Positions 1 through 8,999 of a stretch of 64,000 nt of DNA are shown here, in pieces. How positions within the stretch are numbered: the stretch's first letter is position 1; each line of letters begins with the position of its first letter. A program made the translations under genes and the position numbers. This stretch comes from M3007 sp964484205 (GTDB lineage Bacteria > Bacteroidota > Bacteroidia > Chitinophagales > Saprospiraceae): assembly GCA_964484205.1 (NCBI GenBank), contig CAZAEZ010000002.1, forward strand, positions 1 to 64,000, given 5' to 3'. The notes beneath the pieces are model-generated. The model did not search any database. It had not been told where the DNA came from and saw only the letters and a list, made by a program, of their open reading frames with translations.

Positions 1-98
1 ATCATGTAATCAATTGAATTTCAAACCTGGTCGCCTTAAGTTGATGGCTATGGGGGCCGGGGGTGAGGTTGGGACGCGGAAGTGCGACAACAATTTGA

Positions 99-239
99 AA
101 TGCTCTCCTGAGCACCGACCTGGTTGATTTTTATGAAAAACGCGGATGGCGCGTTTTTGGCACTGTGTATAATTTGTTTGGCGAAGCCTTCAGCGTGTAC
201 GCGCAAGACACACCGGACAAAATGATAAAACAAAAATGA
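99..239 (+). pseudogene. C-terminal remnant of an acetyltransferase-like frame
   Basis: The forward frame after the stop at 96-98 stays open to a TGA at 237-239 and reads as a plausible protein C-terminus (LVDFYEKRGWRVFG near its start), resembling the last strand and helix of GNAT acetyltransferases. A matching upstream stretch (EVRQQFEML, 79-105) lies in a different frame, so the gene seems frameshifted or truncated near position 100, or carries an assembly error. Its stop overlaps the start of the next gene as ATGA, an arrangement typical of translationally coupled genes. The GNAT assignment is an inference from a short segment. Confidence 0.4.
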
Positions 240-697
240 TACGCCTGAAACGCACCGACTCCCAGCACCCGGATTTCATCGCGCTGGTAAAACTACTCGA
301 CGCCGAGCTGGCCATCCGCGACGGCGACGACCACGCTTTTTACGATCAATTCAATAAAATCGACCGGATCAAATACGTGGTCGTTGTTTATGAAAACAAC
401 GAGGCCATCGCCTGCGGCGCCATCAAAGCATTTGAGCCCGATGCGATGGAAATAAAACGCATGTACACCCTGCCGGCGCACCGGGGGAAAGGCATTGCCG
501 GCGCCGTTTTGACCGAGCTGGAATGCTGGGCCGTTGAATTATCCTACGAAAAATGTATGCTCGAAACCGGGATAAACCAGCCCGAAGCGATCGCCCTGTA
601 CAAAAAGAACGGCTACAGGCAAATCCCGAATTACGGGCAGTATGCCGGGGTTGAAACCAGTTTGTGTTTTGAAAAACAAGTTCGGATGGTGGATTAA
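236..697 (+). CDS. GNAT family N-acetyltransferase
   Basis: This 153-residue protein is the normal size for a single-domain Gcn5-related acetyltransferase, which moves an acetyl group from acetyl-CoA to an amine. The acetyl-CoA pyrophosphate-binding motif A is visible as RGKGIAGAVL (about residues 82-91), preceded by the strand MEIKRMYTLP and followed by the terminal segment ALYKKNGYRQIPNYG typical of the fold. The substrate cannot be told from sequence. The start ATG overlaps the stop of the remnant upstream frame. No gene follows for about 330 bp. Confidence 0.9.
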   Translation: MIRLKRTDSQHPDFIALVKLLDAELAIRDGDDHAFYDQFNKIDRIKYVVVVYENNEAIACGAIKAFEPDAMEIKRMYTLPAHRGKGIAGAVLTELECWAVELSYEKCMLETGINQPEAIALYKKNGYRQIPNYGQYAGVETSLCFEKQVRMVD

Positions 698-749
698 CGG
701 CGCGATAAAAATTTCCTTGAACGTCGGCAGTGAACGTCGACAGGGTTTG

Positions 750-885
750 AACGAGGCTGCCTCATATGATGGTTTTTGCCACTAAAAACACTAAGTACCA
801 CTAAGTTTTCACTAAGTTCATATGGTGTTTTTAGTGTTTTTAGTGCTCTTAGTGTTGAAAGAATTACTTGTGCGACAGCCTCGTT
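750..885. repeat. MITE-like inverted repeat with CACTAAGT hairpin
   Basis: The intergenic space 698-1032 is largely filled by this element. Its ends are inverted (AACGAGGCTG at 750-759 and CAGCCTCGTT at 876-885), and inside lie two facing arms made of CACTAAG/TTAGTG words that would fold into a long imperfect hairpin. The right end read in reverse (ACGAGGCTGTCGCACAAGT) resembles the ends of the element at 30008-30170, so both may belong to one family. No open frame is contained in it. The rest of the gap holds nothing recognisable. Confidence 0.7.
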
Positions 886-1032
886 AGGCGCCGTCAATGT
901 GTTTTAAAATTGGGAAGTACAGCTGAACACCACTTCGCCCTGTCTCATTTGATTTCCGCCCCGCTTCAACGGCAAATATTTCCGGGAGGCCATTCCCCAG
1001 CCTATTTTTACCGGGAAAACAACGGAAATACA

Positions 1033-1758
1033 ATGAAATCGACCTGGATATTTATTCTTGGCATTGCGATCAACCTTTTCTTTATCGCTTCGTCCGTTCT
1101 TTCGTATTGGGCGGATTACACGGCGCATGATCCCTTTCTCGGAAAGCCCGCTCCGCCCTATGTCGCCCTTGTTCTGGCGCTTTTTGTTCTGGCCGGAATT
1201 GTAGCCAGGAAAAATGACCGGCCGGGCCTGGCCAATCTGCTGGTCATGCTGCTTCCCATCCTCGGGGGAACGGGTTTTTTATTCCTCGTGCTTATTTTTA
1301 ATGGCAGCAAAATTTTACCCGCCGACTTTGGCATCGCGCATCTGGCGGTGCTCGCCCTGGCCATTGGCGGGATTTTCCTTGGGCTAAAGCTGAAAGCCGG
1401 GCAGCTGCGCCGGATTTTTGATGCTGCCAGGCAGCAAGCTGCCAGCAGGCAAAACATTCCCAATACCCGCACCGGCGGGACAAGCGGGCAAAAGGTCTCG
1501 TTTTCGAATGACGGCCGGAGCGGTCATGTTTTTTACGAAAGTCCCGCGGGCAAATTTTCTATGTATTACGAATTTGGCGGTGGCGACGTGGTTGCCGTCA
1601 TTTATGTGCCCGGCGCCGAACAGTGGGTAGCTAAAACGGGCATCCCGCTCGAAAAACGGGAAGCGGTTTTAAACTACATTGGAAACGAAACTGTGGCGCA
1701 GCAGACAAAAAACGGCTCTTTCAAACTGAGTGCCAATTCGATCCTCATTTATAGTTGA
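1033..1758 (+). CDS. small multi-pass membrane protein, unknown function
   Basis: A frame is open from 868, but its first 55 codons run through the right end of the repeat element and look non-coding; the ATG at 1033 begins a natural membrane protein (MKSTWIFILGIAINLFFIAS). The 241-residue product has four hydrophobic segments in its first 125 residues (about 5-25, 43-60, 68-92 and 100-120), then a soluble C-terminal domain of about 110 residues containing SGHVFYESPAGKFSMYYEFG. I do not recognise the family. It converges with and overlaps the next gene by 14 bp. Confidence 0.7.
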   Translation: MKSTWIFILGIAINLFFIASSVLSYWADYTAHDPFLGKPAPPYVALVLALFVLAGIVARKNDRPGLANLLVMLLPILGGTGFLFLVLIFNGSKILPADFGIAHLAVLALAIGGIFLGLKLKAGQLRRIFDAARQQAASRQNIPNTRTGGTSGQKVSFSNDGRSGHVFYESPAGKFSMYYEFGGGDVVAVIYVPGAEQWVAKTGIPLEKREAVLNYIGNETVAQQTKNGSFKLSANSILIYS

Positions 1759-4700
1759 AATGCCATAGAAGCCCGGACAAAACAGATCTACCGCGCAAGG
1801 CTGTATGCTTTTTAAAAAACATACGCATCCAGTCTTTCCCTTTTCCTGCAGGCGCCGTTCCCGATTCGTGTTGGCGTTCAACTGTTGCGCGGTCGGGTGG
1901 CGTGACTGCCCGGATATTTTCTTTTTTCAACCCGGTATTCAGTGCCGCCAAATCATTGTCAAACAACACATCGGCTTTGGCGCGGGCTTGTTGCAGTTCA
2001 AGCCGGACGGCTTGCATGCCGTCCAGCATTGATTGAGTGGGCGGCTCATCCGATATTTCCGTGAAGACATACAGTCGGCCCAAACGGGCCCGGAGCTGCT
2101 GCTCACCGGTAATCCCTTTGGAAACGATGGTTTCCGTCAGTGTTTTTCGAAAACCTTCCAGCTCGAGGCTGTACTGATTCAGCTTGTTTTTGAGTTGTTT
2201 GTTCCGCACCAGGGTAGCGCGGTGTGCCGTGCTGTCCCTTACGCTTTCCACCTGCGCAACCAGAAACCCAAGCGCTTCCACCATGTCGTACAGTTCGGTG
2301 GAAATGTTGTGCCGTTGGGTGTAGTCGAGGCCGGGCTGCAACGGATCGGGGATAAGTTCGAGCGTGCCCGTATCCGTAAATTCGCCCGCTTTAAGTCGCA
2401 CCTCATACACGCCGGGCAGCGCCATCCGACCGATAAATCCGGCATACACACCGGCCTCTCCCTGTACCAGCACGCCCTTTGCGGCTTTGGGTGGTGCGGT
2501 GCGCATGTCCCATTGCACGACGTTGATCCCTTTGCGCTTGGAACCGGGAAAGGCGGCCATTTTTATGCCGGCCGCATCGTATATTTCGATGGTCACCTCA
2601 CCGGTGCTCTGCCGGTCTTTGAGGTAATACTGGATCACGGCATTTTCCGTGCTGTTTGGACCGACATAGGCATCGGTTGCCGGGAAAGACTGGCTGTAGT
2701 GTCCGGTAGTGACCGGCGTAGGCCGGGTGGGCAGCAAAGCGGCATTTTTTTGTAAAAGGGTGGCGTTCAACCGGCGAAAGGGCGAAATGTCATCAATGAT
2801 AAACACCCCTCTGCCGTGGGTTGCCAGCACCAGGTCGTTGGTTTGCGGCTGAATGACGATGTCGCGCACGGCCACATATTCCGGAAACTTGGCTTTGTAA
2901 GCCACCCAGTTTTGGCCGCCGTCGTTGCTGATGTAAAGCCCGAATTCGGTGCCCAGAAAGAGCAAGTCCGGATTGACCAAATCCTCCACCAGCACATGCG
3001 CATAGCCCTGCAAGGCGGCGCTTGTGCTGATGAGCGACCAAGTGTCGCCGCCGTCGTCGGTACGGGCAGCGTAGGTGCGCATGTCGCCGTAGGCATGGTT
3101 GTCAAAGGTGGCGTAAGCACGGTTGGGGTCGTGCCGGCTGGGGGTCACCCGGCTGACCCAGGCGCCCTTGGGAATGCCGGGAATATTTTGCGCGATCAAG
3201 GACCAGTTTTTTCCGCCGTCCCGGGTGCGTTGAATATTGCCGTCGTCGGTGCCGACAAAAATGAGGTTTTCATCCAGTGGGGAAGGGCCGATGCTGTAAA
3301 TCGTGCAGTGATTTTCGGCGGAAGTATTATCCAGGGTGAGGCCGCCGCTGGCGTATTGTTGTTGTTTGATGGTATCGTTGGTGGTCAGGTCGGGGGAAAT
3401 ACGCGTCCAGGATTGTCCACGGTCGGTTGTTTTAAACAAAAACTGTGCGCCGCAGAACAGGGTCTGCGGGCTGACGGGGCTTTTGACCAGCGGTGTGTTC
3501 CAGTTCCAGCGGTACTTGGGGTCGCCCTGTTTTTCCTGGGGTTGGATGAGCTTGCTCTGGTTGGTTCGCCGGTTCAACCGGTTGATATTGCCGCCCTGGC
3601 TTTCGCTGAACACGATATCGGGATCGAGCGCATCGGGTTGCACCCAAAATCCGTCGCCGCCGCCAACCGACTCCCAATCTTTGTTTTGAATCCCGCCCTT
3701 GCCCTGCGAAGGGCCGCGCCAGGAGCCGTTGTCCTGCAAGCCGCCATACACGTTGTACGGTGTCTGATTGTCGGTAGCAATCTGGTAAAACTGCGATACG
3801 GGCAGGTTTTTCAGATGTGTCCACGACACGCCGTAGTCGAGGCTCATGTATACCCCGCCATCGGTGCCGAGGTAGAGGTGGTTGGTGCTGTTGGGGTTGA
3901 TCCACAGGGCATGGTGATCGGCATGCACCCAGCCGCTGTTGCTGCCGGCATCGGAAAAGGCGTAGCCGCCGTCGGTGCTGATCGACAGGGAAAAAGCCGG
4001 CCGGTAAACGCGTTTTTCATCGACAGGATCGACAACAAGGGTGCTGAAATAAAATGGCCGGGCGGTCACATTGGCGGTGGCGCTTTGGTAGTTCCAGCTT
4101 TCGCCGGCGTCGGTTGAAATGAGCAGGCTGGTATTTTCACTTTCCACGATGGCAAACATATTATCGGGCGCGCTGGGGGCCAGGGCCAGCGCGATGCGGC
4201 CAAAATTGCCGGCGGGCAGCCCCTTGGTGATCTTGCGCCAGGTTTTGCCGCCGTCGGTACTTTTGTACAGGGCACTGCCGGGGCCGCCGGAACTGAAACT
4301 GTACGGGGTGCGTCGCAGTTGCCACATGGAAGCGAGCAGTATGTCGGGGTTGCGCGGGTCCATGATGATATCCGCGCAGCCGGTTTTTTCGTCGGTGTAC
4401 AGGATTTTTTCCCAGGTTTTGCCGCCATCGGTGCTTTTGAACAGGCCGCGGTCGGGGCTGTCGCTCCACAGGGGGCCGGGCGCGGCAACGTACAGCGTGT
4501 TGGGATCAGCCGGGTGAATAATAATTTTGGCGATATGCTCGGTTTTTTCGAGGCCCATGCGCACCCAGTTGCGGCCGCCGTCGGTAGTCCGGTAAATGCC
4601 GAGCCCGATGGCCACCGAGTTGCGCATATTGCTTTCACCGGTGCCCACCCAAACGGTGTCGGGATGCGCCTGGTCGATCGCAATGGCGCCGACCGACTGC

Positions 4701-4954
4701 GGGTGTTTGTCAAAAACAGACTCGAAGGTCATGCCCGCAGTGGTGGATTTCCACACGCCGCCGCCTGCCGCGCCAACGTACAGGATTTTCGGGTTTTGCG
4801 CTACCCCCTCGATGGCCGTAATGCGCCCGCTCATGACGGCCGGACCGATATTCCGGGCTTCAATGGCGCCAAAGGTCGACGAGGTGAGTTTAACCTGTGC
4901 TTGCAGTGAAATAAAGGGGGAGAGCAAAAGGGCGAGGAGGAGGAGTTGTTTCAT
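1745..4954 (-). CDS. secreted VPS10/BNR-repeat beta-propeller protein
   Basis: The 1069-residue product begins with a signal peptide (MKQLLLLALLLSPFISLQAQ) and continues RNIGPAVMSGRI, the usual start of the large exported VPS10/sortilin-like propeller proteins of Bacteroidota. Asp-box (BNR) motifs of the type STDGGKTW recur through residues 60-730 and build one or two beta-propellers; a beta-sandwich-like region and an alpha-helical tail follow. The upstream in-frame extension to 5065 has no signal-like sequence, so the ATG at 4954 was chosen. No T9SS domain is evident at the C-terminus. Role is probably extracellular binding or glycan/peptide handling; the family is often labelled glycosyl hydrolase without proof. 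The last codons overlap the convergent gene. Confidence 0.88.
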   Translation of the reverse strand: MKQLLLLALLLSPFISLQAQVKLTSSTFGAIEARNIGPAVMSGRITAIEGVAQNPKILYVGAAGGGVWKSTTAGMTFESVFDKHPQSVGAIAIDQAHPDTVWVGTGESNMRNSVAIGLGIYRTTDGGRNWVRMGLEKTEHIAKIIIHPADPNTLYVAAPGPLWSDSPDRGLFKSTDGGKTWEKILYTDEKTGCADIIMDPRNPDILLASMWQLRRTPYSFSSGGPGSALYKSTDGGKTWRKITKGLPAGNFGRIALALAPSAPDNMFAIVESENTSLLISTDAGESWNYQSATANVTARPFYFSTLVVDPVDEKRVYRPAFSLSISTDGGYAFSDAGSNSGWVHADHHALWINPNSTNHLYLGTDGGVYMSLDYGVSWTHLKNLPVSQFYQIATDNQTPYNVYGGLQDNGSWRGPSQGKGGIQNKDWESVGGGDGFWVQPDALDPDIVFSESQGGNINRLNRRTNQSKLIQPQEKQGDPKYRWNWNTPLVKSPVSPQTLFCGAQFLFKTTDRGQSWTRISPDLTTNDTIKQQQYASGGLTLDNTSAENHCTIYSIGPSPLDENLIFVGTDDGNIQRTRDGGKNWSLIAQNIPGIPKGAWVSRVTPSRHDPNRAYATFDNHAYGDMRTYAARTDDGGDTWSLISTSAALQGYAHVLVEDLVNPDLLFLGTEFGLYISNDGGQNWVAYKAKFPEYVAVRDIVIQPQTNDLVLATHGRGVFIIDDISPFRRLNATLLQKNAALLPTRPTPVTTGHYSQSFPATDAYVGPNSTENAVIQYYLKDRQSTGEVTIEIYDAAGIKMAAFPGSKRKGINVVQWDMRTAPPKAAKGVLVQGEAGVYAGFIGRMALPGVYEVRLKAGEFTDTGTLELIPDPLQPGLDYTQRHNISTELYDMVEALGFLVAQVESVRDSTAHRATLVRNKQLKNKLNQYSLELEGFRKTLTETIVSKGITGEQQLRARLGRLYVFTEISDEPPTQSMLDGMQAVRLELQQARAKADVLFDNDLAALNTGLKKENIRAVTPPDRATVERQHESGTAPAGKGKDWMRMFFKKHTALRGRSVLSGLLWHFNYK

Positions 4955-5091
4955 TTTTTTATTGATTTGTCGGTACTGTGTTTGGTTTATCACAAAGGCA
5001 CTGCAAGTGCAGTGTCCATGCTTTTTGCATAAAAAACTACAGCGTATGCAATGCCTTTGTAGCAAAACGTTGCCGAAAAAAACGCAGGCGC

Positions 5092-5820
5092 CTACTTCTT
5101 GGCCGGCATATCAAAAATCGTCATATCGACCTTCGGATTGATCGTAATGCTGGTCAGCGTGATGGTGCTGTTGCCCATCATTGGATTTTCCTGCTGCATG
5201 GAAAAGGGCAGAATAATACCATCCTGTTCTTTGAAATCGGAGTAACTCGTTTTGGACTCTACCTCTTTGCCGTCAACTTCGTCAACCTGGATGTTCATAA
5301 TCTCGTAGTACGTCTCCGGGTCGAAGAGGACGTACTCCACTTTTTTGCCGCCCTTGTTGACCTTGATTTTAACGGCTTCCACGCCTTCAACATCTTCGGT
5401 GCCGACATATTCCACGGTATAGCCTTTCTCCGCATACCCCACCAGGGTACCGTCGATATCGGTCATATCCATTATGGATTTGGCCTGGTCTTCCGTAATT
5501 GGTTCGGCGTCCATTTGACCGGCAAAAGGATTGTTAGACCAGCCTGCGCCGTCTTTGACCGCAGACGATTGGGTCATGCCCATCACGGAAACGTCCATGC
5601 GGGCGGCTTTGTCGCGCAGGGCCGTCATCGTCCAGCCGATCGTCATGCCGGCTGCCGCTTGGGAGGAGATGGTTGCCTCCATTTTAATGCTGTTTACCTT
5701 GCTCCAGTTGGCTGCGCCGGTGGCTTCGAGGTGTTTGGCGATAATTTCCTCAGCAGACTGCGCTGAAGCGAATGCAGGAATAATCAGTACCAGAAATGCT
5801 AAAAAATGTGCTTTTTTCAT
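5092..5820 (-). CDS. LolA-like outer membrane lipoprotein-sorting family protein
   Basis: This 242-residue secreted protein starts with a clear signal peptide (MKKAHFLAFLVLIIPAFASAQ) followed by SAEEIIAKHLEATGA, the helix typical of the outer-membrane-lipoprotein-sorting-like proteins of Bacteroidota. The rest alternates short beta strands (for example VEAVKIKVNKGGKKVEYVLF, then DFKEQDGIILPFSM) as in the open LolA/LppX barrel. It probably acts in the periplasm, but cargo is unknown. It lies 137 bp upstream of the propeller gene on the same strand and may be cotranscribed with it. A weak TAnnTTTG-like sequence lies at 5842-5849 on the minus strand. Confidence 0.8.
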   Translation of the reverse strand: MKKAHFLAFLVLIIPAFASAQSAEEIIAKHLEATGAANWSKVNSIKMEATISSQAAAGMTIGWTMTALRDKAARMDVSVMGMTQSSAVKDGAGWSNNPFAGQMDAEPITEDQAKSIMDMTDIDGTLVGYAEKGYTVEYVGTEDVEGVEAVKIKVNKGGKKVEYVLFDPETYYEIMNIQVDEVDGKEVESKTSYSDFKEQDGIILPFSMQQENPMMGNSTITLTSITINPKVDMTIFDMPAKK

Positions 5821-6109
5821 AACAGTTTAGATTTGATATTGGAAAAGTATGGCCGTGCAGGCCCGGTTTGAAACAAGTACAAATCAAAGTGGTTGCGCAG
5901 GGCCAAATTGAAAATTTCGATTAGCGGATCAATCGCAGGGATGCAGGCCATAAAATTCCGGATTACAACAGGATCTGTTTTTCAGCCCGGCTGTTTTATT
6001 TTTTAAAAAAATGGCTATCTATAGCGCTCCGTTTCAATTGCGCCATGTACACCCAATCCCGCAAATGCCGTATCCGAATCTTAACACACTGCAACACATA
6101 AACTTGTTT

Positions 6110-7072
6110 ATGCGCTTTTTTCAACTCCTTTTGCTGCTGCTCCCAACGGGCCTTTGCGCTCAGCAATACCACATTGAAACCACCGATATCGACAATTTCT
6201 GGCGCGCCTGTGACCAACTCCAAAGCGCCGCCACGGAAGACGACAGTATCCGGATCATCCAAACGGAGTACATCGACAAGGCAACGCCTTATTTCAAAGA
6301 ATTTATCCGCATCCGGAAATTCACCGCGCCCGAGTACGTAAAACTCCTGAAACGCTATCCGAAATACTGGCAATCCATCCGGCCGTTAACGGAAAATATT
6401 GCCAACCGCAAGCCGGAAATCGAGCAGGTTTTTGAAAAATTCCGCAACGGGCTGCCGGGCTTCAAGCAACCCAATGTTTGCTTCGCCATCGGCTGCCTGC
6501 GCACCGGCGGAACGGTGAGCAAAAACCTCATCCTGATCGGGTCCGAAATTGCGGCCGCCGATACTACCGTCGAAACGGCCGAACTCTCCCCCTGGCTGCA
6601 AAGCATCATGGGCCATACCGGAGACATCGTCGCGATGATCGCCCACGAAACTGTGCACACCCAGCAATTCAACCGGAGCAAATACAGCCTGCTCACCGGT
6701 TGTATCTCCGAAGGTTCGGCCGATTTTATCGCCGAAAAACTGACCGGGCTAAACATCAACCCCGTCATCCACAACTACGGCAACAAGCACGAATGCACCC
6801 TCTGGAAAATGTTTGAGAAAGACATGGCCGACGCGCCCCGCGATAGGTCCAGGTGGCTGTATCAGGGCCAGGGCTCGGAAGGCCGCCCCGCCGACCTAGG
6901 TTATTTTATCGGCTATAAAATCGCGGAAGCGTATTTCGCCAAACAATCGAACAAGGAAAAAGCCCTGAAAACCCTGCTCAACTGCAAAAAGTACCCGGCT
7001 GTGTATAAAAAAAGCCGCTATTGGCTGGAGGCTTGCAGCCCTGCGGGGAAAGCGGGGGCTGGTAAATCATAA
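6110..7072 (+). CDS. secreted gluzincin-like metalloprotease, GldB/DUF2268-like
   Basis: A frame is open from 6011, but the ATG at 6110 begins a signal peptide (MRFFQLLLLLLPTGLCAQ), giving 320 residues. A zinc-binding HETVH motif lies in MIAHETVHTQQ, followed about 20 residues later by ISEGSADFIAEKL, whose glutamate fits the third zinc ligand of gluzincin peptidases. The layout resembles DUF2268 and GldB-related proteins that keep the active-site residues. It would act in the periplasm or at the surface. No partner gene is adjacent. The protease activity is inferred from the motif only. Confidence 0.75.
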   Translation: MRFFQLLLLLLPTGLCAQQYHIETTDIDNFWRACDQLQSAATEDDSIRIIQTEYIDKATPYFKEFIRIRKFTAPEYVKLLKRYPKYWQSIRPLTENIANRKPEIEQVFEKFRNGLPGFKQPNVCFAIGCLRTGGTVSKNLILIGSEIAAADTTVETAELSPWLQSIMGHTGDIVAMIAHETVHTQQFNRSKYSLLTGCISEGSADFIAEKLTGLNINPVIHNYGNKHECTLWKMFEKDMADAPRDRSRWLYQGQGSEGRPADLGYFIGYKIAEAYFAKQSNKEKALKTLLNCKKYPAVYKKSRYWLEACSPAGKAGAGKS

Positions 7073-7222
7073 TTGCGCCGTGCATAAATTGCCTGTCATT
7101 ACGCCCTAAAAAACATACCATGCACCAGCTGTATTTTATCACTCTGCACTACGTGCGCCGTTGATAAAACAGGGCGCCGGAACGAAATTTATTCTCTAAC
7201 CCAAATCCTGGCCGGAAACCCC

Positions 7223-7230
7223 TACCTTTG
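7223..7230 (+). promoter_or_regulatory. Bacteroidota -7 promoter motif
   Basis: TACCTTTG matches the Bacteroidota consensus TAnnTTTG. It lies 33 bp before the start codon of the ABC-F gene, leaving a leader of about 25 nt. No clear -33 TTG was found. Confidence 0.6.
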
Positions 7231-7262
7231 CGCCCTTTTTCAAAAACCATATACGCACTACG

Positions 7263-8900
7263 ATGCTGACAGTGAACGATGTCGCCCTGCAATACGGGAA
7301 ACGCGTGCTTTTCGACGAGGTCAATCTAAAATTTGTAAAGGGCAATTGTTACGGGATTATCGGCGCAAACGGCGCCGGCAAATCCACTTTTCTGAAAATT
7401 CTTTCCGGCGAAATTGACGCCAACCGGGGAACCGTCGAGCATACCCCCGGCGAACGTATGGCCGTGCTCAGCCAGAACCATTTTGCCTTCAACGAATACC
7501 CGGTGCTGGATACCGTGATCATGGGACATAAGCGCCTGTATGATATCCGGGAGGAAAAAAACGCCATTTACGACAACCCAAATGCGTCCGAAGCCGATTC
7601 CATGCGGGCGGCCGAACTCGAAGGCGAATTTGGAGAAATGAATGGCTGGATGGCCGAAACGGATGCGGCAGAATTGCTCAGCAACCTGGGCATTCACGAG
7701 TCGCTGCACCACAAACTGGTAAAAGAACTCGATGGCTCGGATCGGGTAAAAGTGCTGTTGGCACAGGCCCTTTTTGGCGAACCCGATATCCTGCTCATGG
7801 ATGAGCCGACCAACGACCTGGATGCGGAAACGTCGGACTGGCTTTGCAATTTCCTGGCCGATTACCAGAACATTGTCATCGTCGTTTCGCACGACCGGCA
7901 TTTCCTGGACATGGTTTGCACGCACGTCGTGGATGTGGATTTTGGTAAAATCCGCATGTTCACCGGCAACTACACGTTCTGGTACGAAACCAGCCAATTG
8001 CTTGCCCGCCAATTAGCCGATAAAAACAAAAAAACGGAGCAGAAACGCCAGGAGATGCTGGATTTTATCGCGCGCTTTTCGGCCAATGCCTCCAAATCCA
8101 AACAAGCGACCAGCCGTAAAAAAGCGCTGGAAAAATTAAATCTGGAAGAAATACAAGTCTCCAGCCGCCGCTATCCCTACATCGCCTTCAAACCCGAACG
8201 CGAGCCCGGCGACGTCATTCTGGATGTTGAAAACCTGTCGAAACAAAACCTTGCCGGCGAGTACCTGTTTCAAAACCTGTTTCTCCGCTTTAACAAAGGC
8301 GAAAAAATTGCCGTGCTCAGCCGCAACGCACAGGCAGTCAGCGCCCTGCTGGCCATTCTTTCCGGTGAAGACAAAAACTACGAAGGGCACTTCCAATTTG
8401 GTCAGACCATTTCGTTGCAATACCTGCCGAATGACAACAGCGCCTATTTTTCCGGCGACCAGGACATGAGCCTGATCGACTGGTTGCGGCAGTATTCGAA
8501 GGAAAAAGACGAGGCGTTTATTCGCGGTTTTCTGGGGCGCATGTTGTTTGCCGGCGAGGAGGTATTCAAACGTTCCGGGGTGTTGTCCGGGGGCGAAAAA
8601 GTGCGCTGCATGATGTCAAAGATCATGTTGGCCAATCCGAATTTCCTGATCCTCGATGAACCCACCAACCACCTCGACCTGGAGTCGATCACGGCCTTGA
8701 ACAACGGGATGCGCGACTTTGCCGGCAATATCCTGTTCACCTCCCATGATTACCATATTCTCGACGCGGTGGCCAATCGCATTATCGAGATTACGCCAAA
8801 TGGCCTGATCGATCAGAATATGCATTACGGGGAGTATTTGCACAGCGACAAGGTGCGGAAACTGCGGGCGGAGATGTATGCGGATAGGGTGCTGGCCTGA
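7263..8900 (+). CDS. ABC-F family ATPase (YkpA/YbiT type)
   Basis: The 545-residue soluble protein has two ABC ATPase domains and no membrane segment, the ABC-F layout for ribosome-associated ATPases. Domain 1 has Walker A GANGAGKST (residues 34-42), a divergent signature ELDGSDRVKVLLAQ and Walker B ILLMDEPTND (about 178). The linker is charged (KNKKTEQKRQEMLDF). Domain 2 keeps the signature LSGGEK (about 440) and Walker B FLILDEPTNHLD (about 460), but its Walker A position reads VLSRNAQAVSALLAIL and lacks the glycine-lysine-threonine core. The protein may therefore hydrolyse ATP asymmetrically. A hairpin follows the stop codon. Confidence 0.93.
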   Translation: MLTVNDVALQYGKRVLFDEVNLKFVKGNCYGIIGANGAGKSTFLKILSGEIDANRGTVEHTPGERMAVLSQNHFAFNEYPVLDTVIMGHKRLYDIREEKNAIYDNPNASEADSMRAAELEGEFGEMNGWMAETDAAELLSNLGIHESLHHKLVKELDGSDRVKVLLAQALFGEPDILLMDEPTNDLDAETSDWLCNFLADYQNIVIVVSHDRHFLDMVCTHVVDVDFGKIRMFTGNYTFWYETSQLLARQLADKNKKTEQKRQEMLDFIARFSANASKSKQATSRKKALEKLNLEEIQVSSRRYPYIAFKPEREPGDVILDVENLSKQNLAGEYLFQNLFLRFNKGEKIAVLSRNAQAVSALLAILSGEDKNYEGHFQFGQTISLQYLPNDNSAYFSGDQDMSLIDWLRQYSKEKDEAFIRGFLGRMLFAGEEVFKRSGVLSGGEKVRCMMSKIMLANPNFLILDEPTNHLDLESITALNNGMRDFAGNILFTSHDYHILDAVANRIIEITPNGLIDQNMHYGEYLHSDKVRKLRAEMYADRVLA

Positions 8901-8906
8901 TTTTCC

Positions 8907-8939
8907 AGTCAGCGGCTCACTTCGAGTGAGCCGCTGACT
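8907..8939. repeat. 33-bp palindrome, 15-bp arms, 3-nt loop
   Basis: A perfect inverted repeat with arm AGTCAGCGGCTCACT and loop TCG lies just after the ABC-F stop codon. It could end transcription, but no T-run follows. It shares its 15-3-15 architecture and inner ACT/AGT closure with hairpins at 28378, 37047 and 58961, so it is more likely a copy of a dispersed palindrome class. Confidence 0.75.
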
Positions 8940-8979
8940 ATCACAGCCGCCGTTCCATTTCCATTCCGCCCCGGTGCCG

Positions 8980-8987
8980 TACATTTG
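8980..8987 (+). promoter_or_regulatory. Bacteroidota -7 promoter motif for the helicase gene
   Basis: TACATTTG fits TAnnTTTG and ends 12 bp before the chosen helicase ATG at 9000. Transcription would begin about 6 nt before that start codon, an almost leaderless message. This also argues against the upstream ATG at 8985. Confidence 0.55.
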
Positions 8988-8999
8988 CCGCCTGCTATC

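Noticed and set aside
2816..4117. 433-residue plus-strand frame opposite the VPS10-like gene
   Set aside because: It is the complement of the propeller gene, which has a signal peptide and clear motifs; long antisense frames are common in this G/C-rich coding sequence.
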